Origin: Panicum virgatum
Lineage: Eukaryota > Streptophyta > Magnoliopsida > Poales > Poaceae
Reading direction: 5' to 3'
Assembly: GCF_016808335.1 (NCBI RefSeq)
Contig: NC_053146.1
Location: 26,938,938 to 27,002,937, forward strand
DNA length: 64,000 bases
Notes under the pieces: model-generated
The model's input: only the letters and a program-made list of their open reading frames with translations
What the model was told of the DNA's origin: nothing
Databases searched by the model: none
Made by a program: the position numbers and the translations under genes
Shown: positions 22,832 to 33,830 of the stretch, one piece after another
Position numbering within the stretch: the first letter of the stretch is position 1
Layout of the letters: every line of letters starts with the position of its first letter

Positions 22832-23036
22832 GGGGGTCAGATCGGATCTAACTCCGGCGAAGACGTTGCCCCCGATGGTCGAGGGGCCAGAAGTGGGGTT
22901 CTTGGGAACCGTGGTCTCCGGAAAGCTTTCGAAGGTGAAGGAGAAGCCGACTGTCGCCTCCATCTGGGCGGTGACACTGGCGGAGAAGATGACGCCGGTG
23001 TTGGCTACCATTGGACTCGACGTATGAGCCCTGAGT

Positions 23037-23055
23037 CCCCTACCTGGCACGCCAA
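23037..23055 (-). other. Primer binding site of element C
   Basis: Reverse complement is TTGGCGTGCCAGGTAGGGG, one base from the LTR edge. It resembles the PBS seen in RIRE2-type elements (Arg-tRNA suggested from memory). Confidence 0.75.
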
Positions 23056-23056
23056 C

Positions 23057-23738
23057 TGTCGGATTGCTATTCCGGCCAAACCACCAGGGGTGTACCCGGC
23101 GGTAGAGTTTCAGGACAAGGATCTCAGGACCAAGAGCTCGATGGTAACACGAAGACGCAGGGACTTAGATAGGTTCAGGCCTCAATTTACGTAACACCCT
23201 ACGTCCTGTGTTCGGGGTTGTATTAGGGTTTTTGAAATGCTGCGAAGAAGAAGTGTCTCTATGGGTCTTCCTATGCCTTTTTTAAATAGACTAGGAGTCG
23301 TAGGGGTACAAGGAAAGTATGCTCGGGTTGTTTTACAAGGAAGGAGGTCGGTTAAGATCCCTAGATATCTGGGCTTCTAGCTAGAGCCTCTCATCCTGAT
23401 CTACTGAATATCCTTTCTGCGCACAGCCGAGTCCCTGTACACCGAGTAGTCGTAGCTGAGTCACCGAGCAGAGTGGTCACCTAGGTTCGGGGACCCCACT
23501 CGGCAGGGAGGTACATAGATCTACCTTCGTCAATTAGTTAGCAAGACGACGTCAGACCACCTCTACCTATATTATCTAGACCTCTTCACTCCCGTCATAT
23601 CCCCTAGATAAACAAGAGTCACTACTAGCACACTTATTGTTCCTCATAGATTCAATACCCTGGAATACTCAAATGTGAAAGCTACATCGGTATCCGTATG
23701 CTTGCGGATTTATTGTGTTAGGCTAAGGACCGCCAACA
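23057..23738 (-). mobile_element. 5' LTR of element C (682 bp)
   Basis: Bounded by TGTCGGATTGC and GGACCGCCAACA, that is TGTTGG...CCGACA in element orientation. It inserts into a CACTA-type ORF that resumes at 23739. The partner LTR is outside the window, so the TSD cannot be checked. Confidence 0.85.
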
Positions 23739-25456
23739 GTAGCTCCAACCTCCGAGCCCCATAGAGTAAGAACTTGAAGACAATAAAAGATTGGGTTCAG
23801 AACCTGAAACTACAACCTCTGCTAGCCAAAAGAATAGGAAATGGGGGTCAGCAAGGAATAAACCAATAACCCCAAGGGCAATGGATGGTCAAAGAAATTA
23901 GTGTAGCAGGAGAGCCCATATAGCCTCCTAAATTGCGTGCAAAATTTCAAAATGCAATTGGATCTACAATCAAAACAAAGATGGTTTTGGATCCAACGAT
24001 TCCCGATCGGTTAACGATGTGGAAAATATTGAGCAAAACTTTTATTTTTCCAAAAAGGAACTAATGAGAAAGTAAAGCATTATGCTAGGAAGATGCCAAG
24101 TGAAAGTTTCCACCGGTGGAAGAGTGATCCGAATACCACATACCAAGTATGTCCAGAAGAGTCGAATGCCACTTGCAGATTACATAGTAATCACACCAGC
24201 ACAATGGGTAATCACACCAACATAATGGGAAGAGTTTGTTCAGTAAAAGAGCTCCGAGGAAGCACTAGCCCTAAGCCAGAGGAATATAGATCTAGCACTG
24301 AGCAACATAAATTATGATGGAGGACTAGCCCGATCTTCCGAGAGGTAGGGTAAAATCAATTGGTGGAGTATTTGACGTTGGCAATCTGGGCTTCTAATTA
24401 GCACGATTCAAAGTCCTGCAAAAGTTACACCGCTGCTCTGTTGTTTATCAACCAAGCACAACTTGATTGACCTCGCCAAGAAGACTTTTTCTCCAAGCGA
24501 ATCGAAGAACACAAGCAAGAAAGGGTAAACACAATCTGAAATTGCAGATGTATGTGAAGCAAAAAATAGGACGGGGTTCAAGCTCGGATCAAAAGGACTA
24601 ATCGCCACAGTGGTGAAGAACAAGAACGGGGACCCTCATTCATAGCAAAAGGACTCAACGTCACAGTTAAAATGAAGAAGACAATTTGTCCAGCGCTTGG
24701 GCCACTTGGCCCGACACAGTACATGGACCAACAGCCCAAAAGACAGCGACGCAGCGCCCTGGTAGATTTTGGCTGTCACATTGTTTCGATGATTCCCGTT
24801 TACTCTGGCTAAGTTTAGGCATGGGGCTGGATCCATTGGAAAGCTTATCTCCTTATTTCCATGCATATGTAGAACATCCAAAATGGACATCGTATGCGAC
24901 CTAGGCGTCATTTAGTGTGTGCTTCTCCTGGACTCTGAGGTGAACTCGAACTTGAGTTGTTTTGGGCCTCCAGCTTGGGGACTCGAACTGGATGAGCTTT
25001 GGACCTCCTTCTCAATTTGGGAAGCTTTGTTGGTCTCCTTCATTTTCATGCCAATCACCAAGTATGGCCGTACGCATACATGTCATGTCCTCATCACATT
25101 AAGTGTTCCTTGGGCCGGGTGGATACCAAGCGAAGATTGAGCAATGGCGGCGTGAAAGAGAGGCTGCAATAGTCGCTGGGCAACCCAACCCTTTTGAAGG
25201 TTTGGACGATCATGGCTGGTAGTGGCTTCAAGCAATAGTGGATGGAAAACCCAAGTTTTATCAACCTGAGATCAAAGTTGTGGCAGAAAAGATGCTAGAA
25301 CTTGCCGAGCTTCAGAAACAAGGAGTGTTCAAACCAAACATAGAAAAGGATGTGCTTAGTGCAGCCATTGGGTCCAAAGAGCATGGAGGCCGCGTCAGAG
25401 ACATGTTCTCTAAGTTAACCATCAAGGATGGCTTCCAAAAGGACCCAGCTAGGTAA
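23739..25456 (+). pseudogene. N-terminal part of the CACTA Ulp1-containing gene, split by a solo LTR
   Basis: Frames read PKLRAKFQNAIGSTIKTKM, FIFPKRN, WEEFV and EEALAL (23900-24310), then after the solo LTR LGPGGYQAKIEQWRRERE, GQPNPFEGLDDHGW and SKEHGGRVRDMFSKL (25106-25456). The phrases RLG.GGY and KEHPGRVRG are typical of the large second ORF in grass CACTA elements (from memory). Deleting 24315-25096 with one TSD keeps the frame continuous across the site. There are multiple stops. Confidence 0.65.
24315..25096. mobile_element. Solo LTR (782 bp) in the CACTA gene
   Basis: Starts TGATGGAGGA and ends TCCTCATCA, near-perfect inverted termini. Flanks are AATTA (24310-24314) and CATTA (25097-25101), a 5-bp target duplication with one mismatch. 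Removal restores the reading frame of the host CACTA gene. No internal domain remains; superfamily undetermined. Confidence 0.72.
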
Positions 25457-27885
25457 GGAGGCATGACCATTACAAGGAAGAAATGAGAGAAGCGGTACAG
25501 AAAGCACTATAAAATAAGTTTAAGGGATTTTTCATGGTAACAGTTATGGAACAGCACCAGTTCGAGCTATTATGGTTCAACCCATCACAAGAGGTAGGGC
25601 AACAACAGAAGGTGGTCATGCCCCCTCTAGTATTAGTCCAAGCGAATACAACATGTGCTTAGGGCAGTGGCACCTCTAGCATAGCACAACCATGCCCGGT
25701 AAATTTTGTATCTATTAGTACTCCCTGCTTGTTGCTCTATCTAGTTGGCAGAGCCAGGAAGCCAAAGGAAGTTGCTGAGGTCCAGGTGGATCCAGATGGG
25801 GGTTTATTTGAGGGAAATATGACCCTGCTCCTATATGCATGTGTACAAGTGCAACATCTCCTCAAATCAAGCTATGCGGATCACAAGATAGACATCCTCA
25901 TTACGGATGGGAAGCATTACCTTGGAGAATGCTTCGACAGTACCATCCTATGGTATAAATGAGATATCATACTAATTGGTCCATAGCTTCGACTTCTTCG
26001 GATCGTACCTCGCCAACAGAAGTTCTTGTTGAGCATCCCTCATCATCAGTGACACAACAAGAGTGAGCAGCAGTAGAGCACACCCCACCAGCTTAGCCAT
26101 CACAACTACCATTTGAACCATCGTCACTGGCTCCACCATCACCACCAAAACGAAGTCATCACCGCCAGCTCTGGTTACCTAGTTAGGAGACAATACTCCA
26201 CCGGCTCCACCACTGGTCCTGGCTCTGCTAGCGCCACAGGAACAACAACCTCGGGTGATACGGGCTTACAAAAAAAAGGAAAGATCAGAGATTATGGATA
26301 TATGGCATGCTGCAAACAAGAAGTTTGAAAAGGCTAAGTCAAAGGATGCTTCAAATTTTAGTGCCAGGCTTTTCCTTTCCCCATACTGACACGGAGCACA
26401 AGCAGTATGTTGGGGTCGATGCACTTCCAGTTTTATTGGAGTGTCCTAAAAAAATTGAGTACGGCAAACTATTTCTACCGATTGGGCAAATGGTTCTAAG
26501 TGAAATGTAGAGGATGCATAGTTGGTACGCGAGGGCATGTATACTTAGGGCTCAGTAGCCTATGGGCTCAGTACGATTTGCAAGTATTCGGACTTCAAGG
26601 TATTGGCATCACTGATATCATGTTAGATTTTCAAGACATCCACACCATGTCCCACCTCAATAAAATAGACATCAAAATGGTTAGACTCTAGTGCATTTAT
26701 GTCCATCAGCAATATTAATGTTTTTTTATGCAATGGCCTAAATTACTATATATGCATATCTAACTAATTGTTATACATTATATTCTACATGATACAAATA
26801 AATGATGCCATCATTGTAAACAAAAAGATATGGTATCTTGATCCTTTAGTTATTTGGGAGGTCAGGCACACTGGGCCAAGCAAGTGGAAGGAAAACAATG
26901 AGGTGCTACTAGAGTGTAAAACATGGAAGGAGAAAAATGGAAAACGAAAATATTGTCATAAATAGGCCATGAAGAGGGTTGCAACCTACATAACGCTTAT
27001 GATGCTACAATGGCAAGACCAGAATAACATATTTGCACCATACAACATCTGTTTAAGTCTAATTTAAATCTTTTGTTATAATATACACTTGATCCAATCC
27101 ATGGCTAAAAATTGTTATTTTTGCGGAAATCACTATATTGCTTTTGTACTACAACCAAAGGTTGTAAGAGCCATCGTATTGGGCTCCTTGGATTGACCAA
27201 AAAATAGATACAAAGAGTTTTAGCGAATTTCTTATCTTCCGTATGTACATCATGCTAATATCTCCACAAAAGTATACTTATATTAACTAGCTTCTTTTTT
27301 TCTTTTTAAAATAGGGCTTATGAGCACTATATTGTCAGAGGAGGAGCTCGTCCCCCGGGAAAAAAAGAAATGTCTTGACCCACAAACTTCCCATGCCAGA
27401 AGCAACCTACTTATTCCGTGTACTGTGGGTATTACATGTGCAAGCACATTAGTGTGCCCAGAGGATACACAATTGATTCCGAACTTAAAAGGGGATACTC
27501 TTTATTCGGAATTGATCCATGTGTACATTGTTTTTGCGTCTATCTAAAACTTCATTTTTTTGTGGATTCGTTAATTGCAAACTCAGCCGACAAGGCACAA
27601 GGGGGGCACCACCACAACAAACAACTTCTACAAGTAGTCGCTGATTTATGCAGTTTCATTATGCATGAAGTGATCAACATAAGGGGCAAATTTAATCAAC
27701 GAATTAGCAAGGACCCTAAATACATTGGTCTTCATGAGAGCAGCACTGTACCTCCTCTAATAGGGTTTGTAGAAAATAGGGGAGACATGTATGCAATGTG
27801 CACTTTAATGATGCTCTATAATGATATATGTATATATTATTTCTATATAATTTATTTTTATATGCATAATTATTTAAATTTATGA
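25457..27885 (+). pseudogene. C-terminal part of the CACTA gene with Ulp1/C48 peptidase-like domain
   Basis: After a low-complexity Ser/Thr/Pro linker (about 25980-26280) there are fragments in several frames: PCLLLYLVGRARKPKEVAEV (25710), MDIWHAANKKFEKAKSKD (about 26295), DFQDIHTMSHLNKIDIKMVR (26630) and, best of all, VYCGYYMCKHISVPRGY followed by LLQVVADLCSFIMHEVINIR (27420-27690). The CGYY.C motif carries the catalytic Cys of Ulp1-like C48 cysteine peptidases found fused in CACTA genes. Stops and frameshifts throughout. The role of this protease in transposition is not settled. Confidence 0.7.
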
Positions 27886-27989
27886 AATATATTCCATGTT
27901 GATCATTATATTATGACATTTGATCGCGCACTAGATTGAAAGATTGAAATTGGCGGGAATCAAAATTTTTAAAAATAGAGGGAAACCAA

Positions 27990-28216
27990 TTTGAATAATT
28001 GAAATAAAAATCGGGTGAATTTTTTGGTGGGCTAGATGTTTCCAGAGCGGGTCATGCTCTAACCGGCCTCTGGAAATCTATTTGCAGTGGCGGATGATAA
28101 TGGATTTCCAAGAGCGAGCGTGTTGCAAACAGCTATTTGTAGCTGCGAGAAGTACGTGCACCGCACTACCCTAAAAATAGGTTTTTACTCATCTCTGGAA
28201 ATTCTATTCGTAGTTG
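27990..28216 (+). repeat. CACTA 3' subterminal and terminal region
   Basis: Short degenerate repeats (GGAAATCTATTTG, GGATTTCCAAGAG, CTGGAAATTC) end at TCGTAGTTG, a decayed CACTA terminus. Strong local match to 32880-32994. Confidence 0.6.
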
Positions 28217-28321
28217 GAGGAATCCCCAAATTTCAGGGGTACCATGTTGCAGCAACACTGTAGGAACACACGTGTAGGGCGCTCTCCCCAATCCCTCGAT
28301 GTCTTCGTTGCAGAGGGATAC

Positions 28322-29700
28322 TGATAGGATCGGGTGCTCTAGCCTAAGAGGGGGAGGGGGTGAATTAGGCACTAATAAAAACTTTGACCTATGGCTCCAA
28401 CTAGTTTGCACAAAACTTAAACTAAAACATGTTATCTAGATGTGCAACTAGGTTGTTCTAGTGTGAAACCCCTATCCCAAAAGAGTTTAGCAACCTATAG
28501 CCTTTCCTATCAAGAAACTATTCTATGAAAGTAAAGGCACACAAATTGCTAGTATGAAATACGGAAGCTTAATGAGCGGGATAGGAGATAGCAAACTCTT
28601 GACGCGGGTGTTTATCCCGTGGTTCGGTTAGCCACAAAGGCACACCTACATCCACGTTGTTGTAACACTCACTAAGAGTATTGCTACTCGGCCACCAAGT
28701 CTCTTCCGTGAACACAATCACGGTCACCTTGGCCCCGGGTTCCACTAAGGAGCTTCTCCACAAAGGATGGGGGTCTCCACGTCCCCCCACAAAGTGTCGT
28801 CACCGCTCCACACCAAGTCGGAGGGTCGATGACGTTGCCGGCGAGCTTCAAAGCTCCAAGGTGCCGGCGCACCAAGCTCTTGTTTTGGTTCACTAGAGAA
28901 CCACAGCACAAAGGCTCAAGGCCTTGCAATAACACTCACTAAGAGCTAACCTTTACACAACACTTTCAAAGTGTGCTAAGGGCTAAGGATATCATCTTGA
29001 TGCTCTTGTATGGCTTGGAGATATTCTTGGGTGTGTGTGGGATATCCAGCAACTCCAGCAATCTTCAAATGGCCGGGGTGAGGCGTATATATAGGCCACC
29101 AAGTCTTGTAGTCGTTGCTCTAACGGTCAGCAGAAAATCTGCGTATCATCGGATGAACCGATGCCTCTGGCTGGGGTAGCGTCGGTTCATCCGGTCACTC
29201 ATAACCCGAAGTAGCCGTTGAACTCCTGACTGCTGACGTCATTACACCGATGGCATGCACCGATGCTTCATCGGTTCAACCGGTGCTGAAGACTTGGCTC
29301 TTGCGCGACTTGCATCGTCTCTGGAACACAGTACGCCCAATGCACCGATGCCCCTTTTAGAACCATCGGTTCATCCGGTGACTATAAGCTGACTTGGCTT
29401 CGATTCCCTTCTGCACCAAAATACCATAGCGTCGGTTCTTCCGACAACCATCGGATGCACCGATGCTCATGCGTCGGTTTTTCCGGTGCTACCGACCGAA
29501 GAGCTTTCAGGGCGCTGCCCTGGGACCCGCGTAGGGGCGGCCCTTCGGGCCTAACTTTGCCTATCTTCTCTTTGTCATCACTTGAACCTAAAAGCCTGAG
29601 AATGATCATCTTAACAATCATATTAGTCCAAGTGTTGTATGTGTCATCAATCGCCAAAACAATATATTGAAATATGGCATGAGAGGTCATTTTCGCTACA
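28322..29700 (-). mobile_element. Copia-like solo LTR, minus strand (1379 bp)
   Basis: On the minus strand it starts TGTAGCGAAAATG and ends CACCCCCTCCCCCTC...CGATCCTATCA. It matches the LTR at 34736-45809. Flanks are GATAC (28317-28321) and TATAC (29701-29705), a TSD with one mismatch. The pyrimidine-rich 3' end resembles Sirevirus-type copia LTRs (from memory). It contains the undisturbed version of the site used by the intact chromovirus (see findings). It lies 3' of the HIPP gene. Confidence 0.8.
29147..29490. repeat. Cluster of CATCGGTTNAACCGATG-type short palindromes
   Basis: At least seven copies or half-copies such as ATCGGATGAACCGATG, GTCGGTTCATCCGGT and CATCGGTTCAACCGGTG. The same cluster occurs in the second LTR copy at 44586-44982. 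Confidence 0.8.
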
Positions 29701-29943
29701 TATACTATGTTATTAGGAAAGAAGCACAGGGATACATGTGCAAGCAATACGGTGGTACTAGTATATAAATAGTACTACAAGAGTACTAAAATAAGGCTTG
29801 AACTCAGGACTAATTAATATGCTTCCAGCTTACATTGTTTGATATATTTATATATGAACAACGTGATCAATTCATCAAGAAATTGCAGTAGCTACTCAAA
29901 TATTTTGCAAGCATCGGCACAAGATATTATTGTACAGATTTTC

Positions 29944-29949
29944 TTTATT
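29944..29949 (-). terminator. Putative poly(A) signal of the HIPP gene
   Basis: AATAAA on the minus strand, about 317 bp after the stop codon at 30266. The region between has no other frame of note. Confidence 0.4.
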
Positions 29950-30265
29950 GCCTCCTTTTCTCCAACAAACACTACATCTTCTTTCCCCCCACCAACACAG
30001 AAACGAAAATAAAAACACTGCTACTCAGTTTGCAGTAGAATCATCACCATGAACTCCACCACTTTCAACTCTGCACCCACCTGCTTTTGATGACCAACCC
30101 TGTACATACTCACTGATGATGCTCAGTTGCTCACAGCTAGCGTCACATCCAGCCTTGCAAAAGTTGAAGCCTTCATGGACCATCTTGGCAACGAGTTCAT
30201 CTCCAAGTTTTTGCCACCTCCAACTTTCCAGATTAACTTGGACAAAGCACAGGAGGCTCTTAGAT

Positions 30266-31017
30266 TTACATTATACTGCATCCAGGATCCTGTTCTTGCT
30301 GCGGGTAAGCAGGGTAGGAGTAGACGGGATAGGACGGCATCGCGTTGTACTGATGATAGGCAGGGTACGAGACCGGCGCCACCGCCTGGTACTGGCCGTA
30401 GCCACCGCCGCCACTGCCCTTGCCGCCGCTCTCCTTGCCCTCCTTTCCATCTTTTCCCTCCTTGCCACCACCGAAGCCGCCACCGTAACCCATGCCACCG
30501 CCGCCACCGTACATCATGCCGCCGCCGTAGCCGTATCCGTCTCCCTTCTTCTTGTCATCGCCGGAGCTGACGCTGAGCAGCTCCGCGTAGCCTAGGCTGC
30601 GCCGGAGCATCGTGGTCAGCGTGATCGGGTCCACGCCGTCGCCGATCACGATGATCTTGTCGCCCTCCATCGTGGCGGATGTCACACCTGCAGGATTCGG
30701 TACCTTGTTTGTCAGAATTGATGGAGACTTTTCGTAAACAGAGTTGATTGTGTTTAATTGTTTCGAGCCTGATTAAAAGTTCATTACAGAGCGGCCAATC
30801 AAATCGCTGCAATTAGTTGATCTTACCATTCATGCCAACGGCTGCCTTGAAGGCCTTCCTCTTCTTCCTCTCGTCATCCAGGGGCAACTTGAGCACAATC
30901 TTTTGCTGCAGCGACAAAGAACCCCAAAACAAATTCAGAACAAAGACATTCAGGCCAAAAAAAAGAAAATCAAGAGATGAAAAATCTTTTTCAGGATCAG
31001 GAACCAACCTTGCCCAT
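30266..31017 (-). CDS. Heavy-metal-associated isoprenylated plant protein (HIPP-like), 3 exons
   Basis: Exons: 31009-31017, 30827-30905, 30266-30687. Introns are 103 and 139 bp with GT-AG ends. The 169-residue product starts MGK and joins to QKIVLKLPLDDERKKRKAF. The N-terminal HMA-like fold (about 1-75) has the family pattern ..GVTSATMEGDKIIVIGDGVDP.., but no metal-binding CxxC is present. A Lys/Gly-rich linker (about 80-130: KKKGDGYGYGGG, GGKEGKDGKEGKE) is followed by a Pro/Tyr-rich part and the prenylation box CSIM. Prenylation would tether it to membranes or nucleus. HIPPs act in metal handling and stress or disease responses; lacking Cys, this one probably works through protein contacts. 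All exons are open and it is the only clear host gene here. The window's TE decay pattern is absent from it. Confidence 0.93.
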
Positions 31018-31161
31018 CTTTCTTGCAGCGAACTGAATTCTTCACAGGAATATCCTGTCCTGGCCGTACAGCGGTACTGGACTGTACTTGGAGTCAAGAG
31101 TATGTTGTGCGATTGGTGAGGCAAGCTCTGTGAGTTGTGAGAGCGGAGATATTGTCTCACC

Positions 31162-31171
31162 CTATTTATAG
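31162..31171 (-). promoter_or_regulatory. TATA box of the HIPP gene
   Basis: Minus strand CTATAAATAG, about 145 bp before the ATG at 31017, leaving a 5' UTR of roughly 110 bp. Confidence 0.7.
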
Positions 31172-31179
31172 GCAGGCTG

Positions 31180-32360
31180 CAGGCACAGGGGGAGAGAGAG
31201 GGAGGGAGGAAGCAGCAAAGAAGGCTCTAGAGAGAGAAACAAAGCTTAGCAAAATGGAACAGAACAAACAAACACCCAATCAATCAGCAAGCAGCGCACG
31301 GCTACTGAAATGCGTGAATAATCCACGAGACGCACTGTGCCAAATGCCCAGCTCACGGTGAAGCTGGCTGGGTGCTCGAGGAAACTCAACATCAGCGAGT
31401 GGCTGGTAGGGTCTGGTCGGTGGTGGTGTGGCAGAAGTTTCCACGCATTTGATTATAACTGATTTGAACACAACACAACACAGGTCAAGTCGCTCTCTCT
31501 TTCCATATTCTACGTCTGTCCCTCTCTCTCTGCTGATTGCAACAAGTTTTTTTTAAGGGGAGGGGCTGCTTGCTAAGGCATAAAAGTATATTTATCAATT
31601 AGTTGGGTTAAGCTTAATAATATAATTGGGGCTAGCTGTTATCTCATCACGAATTTTTAGTAGTTAGCATCATCATTATACTAATTATTTGATACCTAGG
31701 AAATGACTAGGAAAGTCATATGGAAAATGAAACTTACGAAATTTTCGCTCCTGGTTTCTGAAAAAATGATTTAAACCGATAGCTGGCGATCGAGCAGCAT
31801 GTTCTGGTTCTATGACGTTGGAGCATCTTTTAGCTGTTGTGTGCTGTCTGCTGTTGGTGATAGTTTTTGGATGCCCTGTCGTCCCATTCAAAGGTATAGT
31901 GAAAGAGATGGGCATGACAACAACCAAAAAAACTGAAATGATGGCATTTGAAGTTGAGGCATTTGGAGCTTCTCTTTCGGTGCGATCTTGACCATTTCTG
32001 ATAGATGACATTTGCAAATCAATGTTGTATGCTTGACCAAATAAAAAGTTTGCTGTCAAAAGCTTAAGATAATGGCCAAAAATTGATTAAGCATATATCA
32101 ATGATATTGACATAATCCCGCTACTATGGGTTGTTTATATTCTTCTCAAATATTGAATTCCTGATTGGAATCTCAAACTTCAGATGATATCAAGAAAATA
32201 TGAATCGGGATGGGGGAAAAATGGCGACAACCATGATATCACCTGGATACATGTAGTTATAGTATGAACATGTCTATGGGACAATTGCTGACATTGTTGT
32301 ATATGGTGTAAGATGGCCCAGATAATGTTATATTATTTAGAGCTTAGCCGATGATATCAC
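31180..32360. other. Upstream region of the HIPP gene and spacer; no gene seen
   Basis: Contains short pyrimidine runs (CTCTCTCTTT near 31495; CCCTCTCTCTCTG near 31520) and AT-rich DNA. A 124-codon minus frame at 31685-32059 shows no recognisable motif and I do not call it. Confidence 0.4.
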
Positions 32361-32363
32361 ATT

Positions 32364-32994
32364 CAACTACACCACAAAAAACGATTTGTAATAGCGTCCT
32401 TTTTTTCCTCGGATGGCACAAAAGGTAATCCACTCCTACAAAAGAAAGAGGGGTATTGTAGCATTGGATCTGCCTCTAAAAATTCATTTTAGAGATGGTG
32501 ACACCATCACCTGCCTCTGTAAATGGCCATCATTTCAAGGGATGGGTATTACCATCACCAGCCCTTGGAAATGGTGGTCATTTCTAGGGGTGACTCGGCC
32601 GTCACTAGCTCTTAAAAATACATCTATACGGGAAAATATTGTATCTCTGTAGTAAAGGGGTTTGTGGCAGTGGATGGTTGGCTGAGATATTTTTTCTTTT
32701 TTATTTTGCTGTTTTTGATTCTTGATTTTATTTTATGAAAATTTATTTGTAGCATGCCCTAACCCGCCCCCTACAAATACCATTTCTAGGACCGGATGAT
32801 GACTCATCCACTTCTAGAAATGCATTTCTAGGGGCGGGTGACGGTGTGATCCGCCCTGGAAATACATTTACAAGGTGGCACATTACCCGCTCTTGCAAAC
32901 AGCTATTTGTAGCTGCGAAAAGTAGGAGCGGGCATCGCACCCGCTGCTACAAATGATGTTTTACCCGCTTCTGAAAATATTTTCTGTAGTAGTG
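32364..32994. mobile_element. Small non-autonomous CACTA-like element
   Basis: The right end GAAAATATTTTCTGTAGTAGTG is a CACTA terminus (CACTACTACAG inward). The left end CAACTACACCAC is a decayed counterpart. Between are subterminal repeats of the form CCATCAC..CCCTTGGAAATGG and TTTCTAGGGGCGGGTGA. No coding sequence. I found no matching 3-bp TSD (ATT versus CCA), so the left boundary is uncertain. Confidence 0.5.
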
Positions 32995-32997
32995 CCA

Positions 32998-33830
32998 CAA
33001 AGAACAAAAACATGTATGCTATTATCTAGACCATGTCTCCTTAGAAATTTTAGTACTGTTTCACTATCAAAGTACTCTTCATTATTGGCAAACCTTTTCC
33101 ACGAACAATTATATATAGGAGGGACCCCCGAAAGATCTTTATTTATTGTAAACATCAGTACTAAGTACGAAGCACACAAGTCAGTGGACGTTTCGTATGA
33201 GATGCAGCAGTCTGCTTAAAAAAGAGCAGTGATGACAACAAGAGATAAACAATGCAATAAGATACAAAAACTTCAAGATCGTTATGAAGGAGTAAGTGTA
33301 AGTGACATCATCTGTAACGGATAGGTATGTTTTTCTACTGAATACTTTTTATCTTGTTTCGTTTCAAAGAATACTTCTATCTTGTTGGACAAACACAAAG
33401 TTGCCAAACTTGAAGATCCAAAAACAGGTTCCTATCCAAGTTGTCGCTCGACGAAGATATTTACATGTCATATAGTTGATTAATTAATATACTTATCTAA
33501 TTGACAGCTATTGATTAGCTAGAATTAAAATAAGTTCACTTTAATTGTCGCTTAGCGCAGACAAATCAGCGAAAAAATAGTACCAAGTGTAGGGCGCTTG
33601 TTTAATTTGATATTCTGATCCTCTAGTTCTCACGTATGACTCCTATGCTTTTTTTCACTTTCATTCATATGTTATTTTAGTAAAGATGGAAAACGATTTA
33701 CTTCCTATGTTTGCTTTGATATGGATTACCATATATCCAAATAAAAGCATAGAGTTTCGCAATTCCTGTCAAAAATCTTACGAAGAAATCACCCTATATA
33801 CATAGGGGCACTGCAAATAAATTTATTTAA
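32998..33830. other. AT-rich spacer, no feature seen
   Basis: Read on both strands: no reading frame with a known motif, no clear termini. Confidence 0.4.

Larger units (their letters stand above)
8190..23738 (-). mobile_element. Tat-lineage Ty3/gypsy element C (minus strand), left end missing
   Basis: Reading on the minus strand: 5' LTR (23057-23738), PBS (23037-23055), gag, protease, RT, RNase H, a second RNase H, integrase (split by element B), and then an ORF on the opposite strand (8190-8964). The dual RNase H and the extra ORF between pol and the 3' LTR are known features of the plant Tat lineage (RIRE2/Grande/Retand type). The 3' LTR is not in the window, because another gypsy element sits in the antisense ORF. 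It carries many stops and is inactive. Confidence 0.85.
23739..28216 (+). mobile_element. CACTA (En/Spm) transposon relic, 3' part
   Basis: It contains the second, Ulp1-containing gene of grass CACTA elements in decayed form, and a 3' subterminal/terminal region. The end near 28216 (CTCTGGAAATTC..TTCGTAGTTG) aligns with the end of the CACTA-like element at 32994 (CTTCTGAAAATA..TGTAGTAGTG), and both share GCAAACAGCTATTTGTAGCT further in. The 5' part was displaced by insertion of element C. Confidence 0.75.

Noticed and set aside
31685..32059. 124-codon minus-strand frame upstream of the HIPP gene
   Set aside because: No motif, no promoter, biased composition; could not be supported as a gene.
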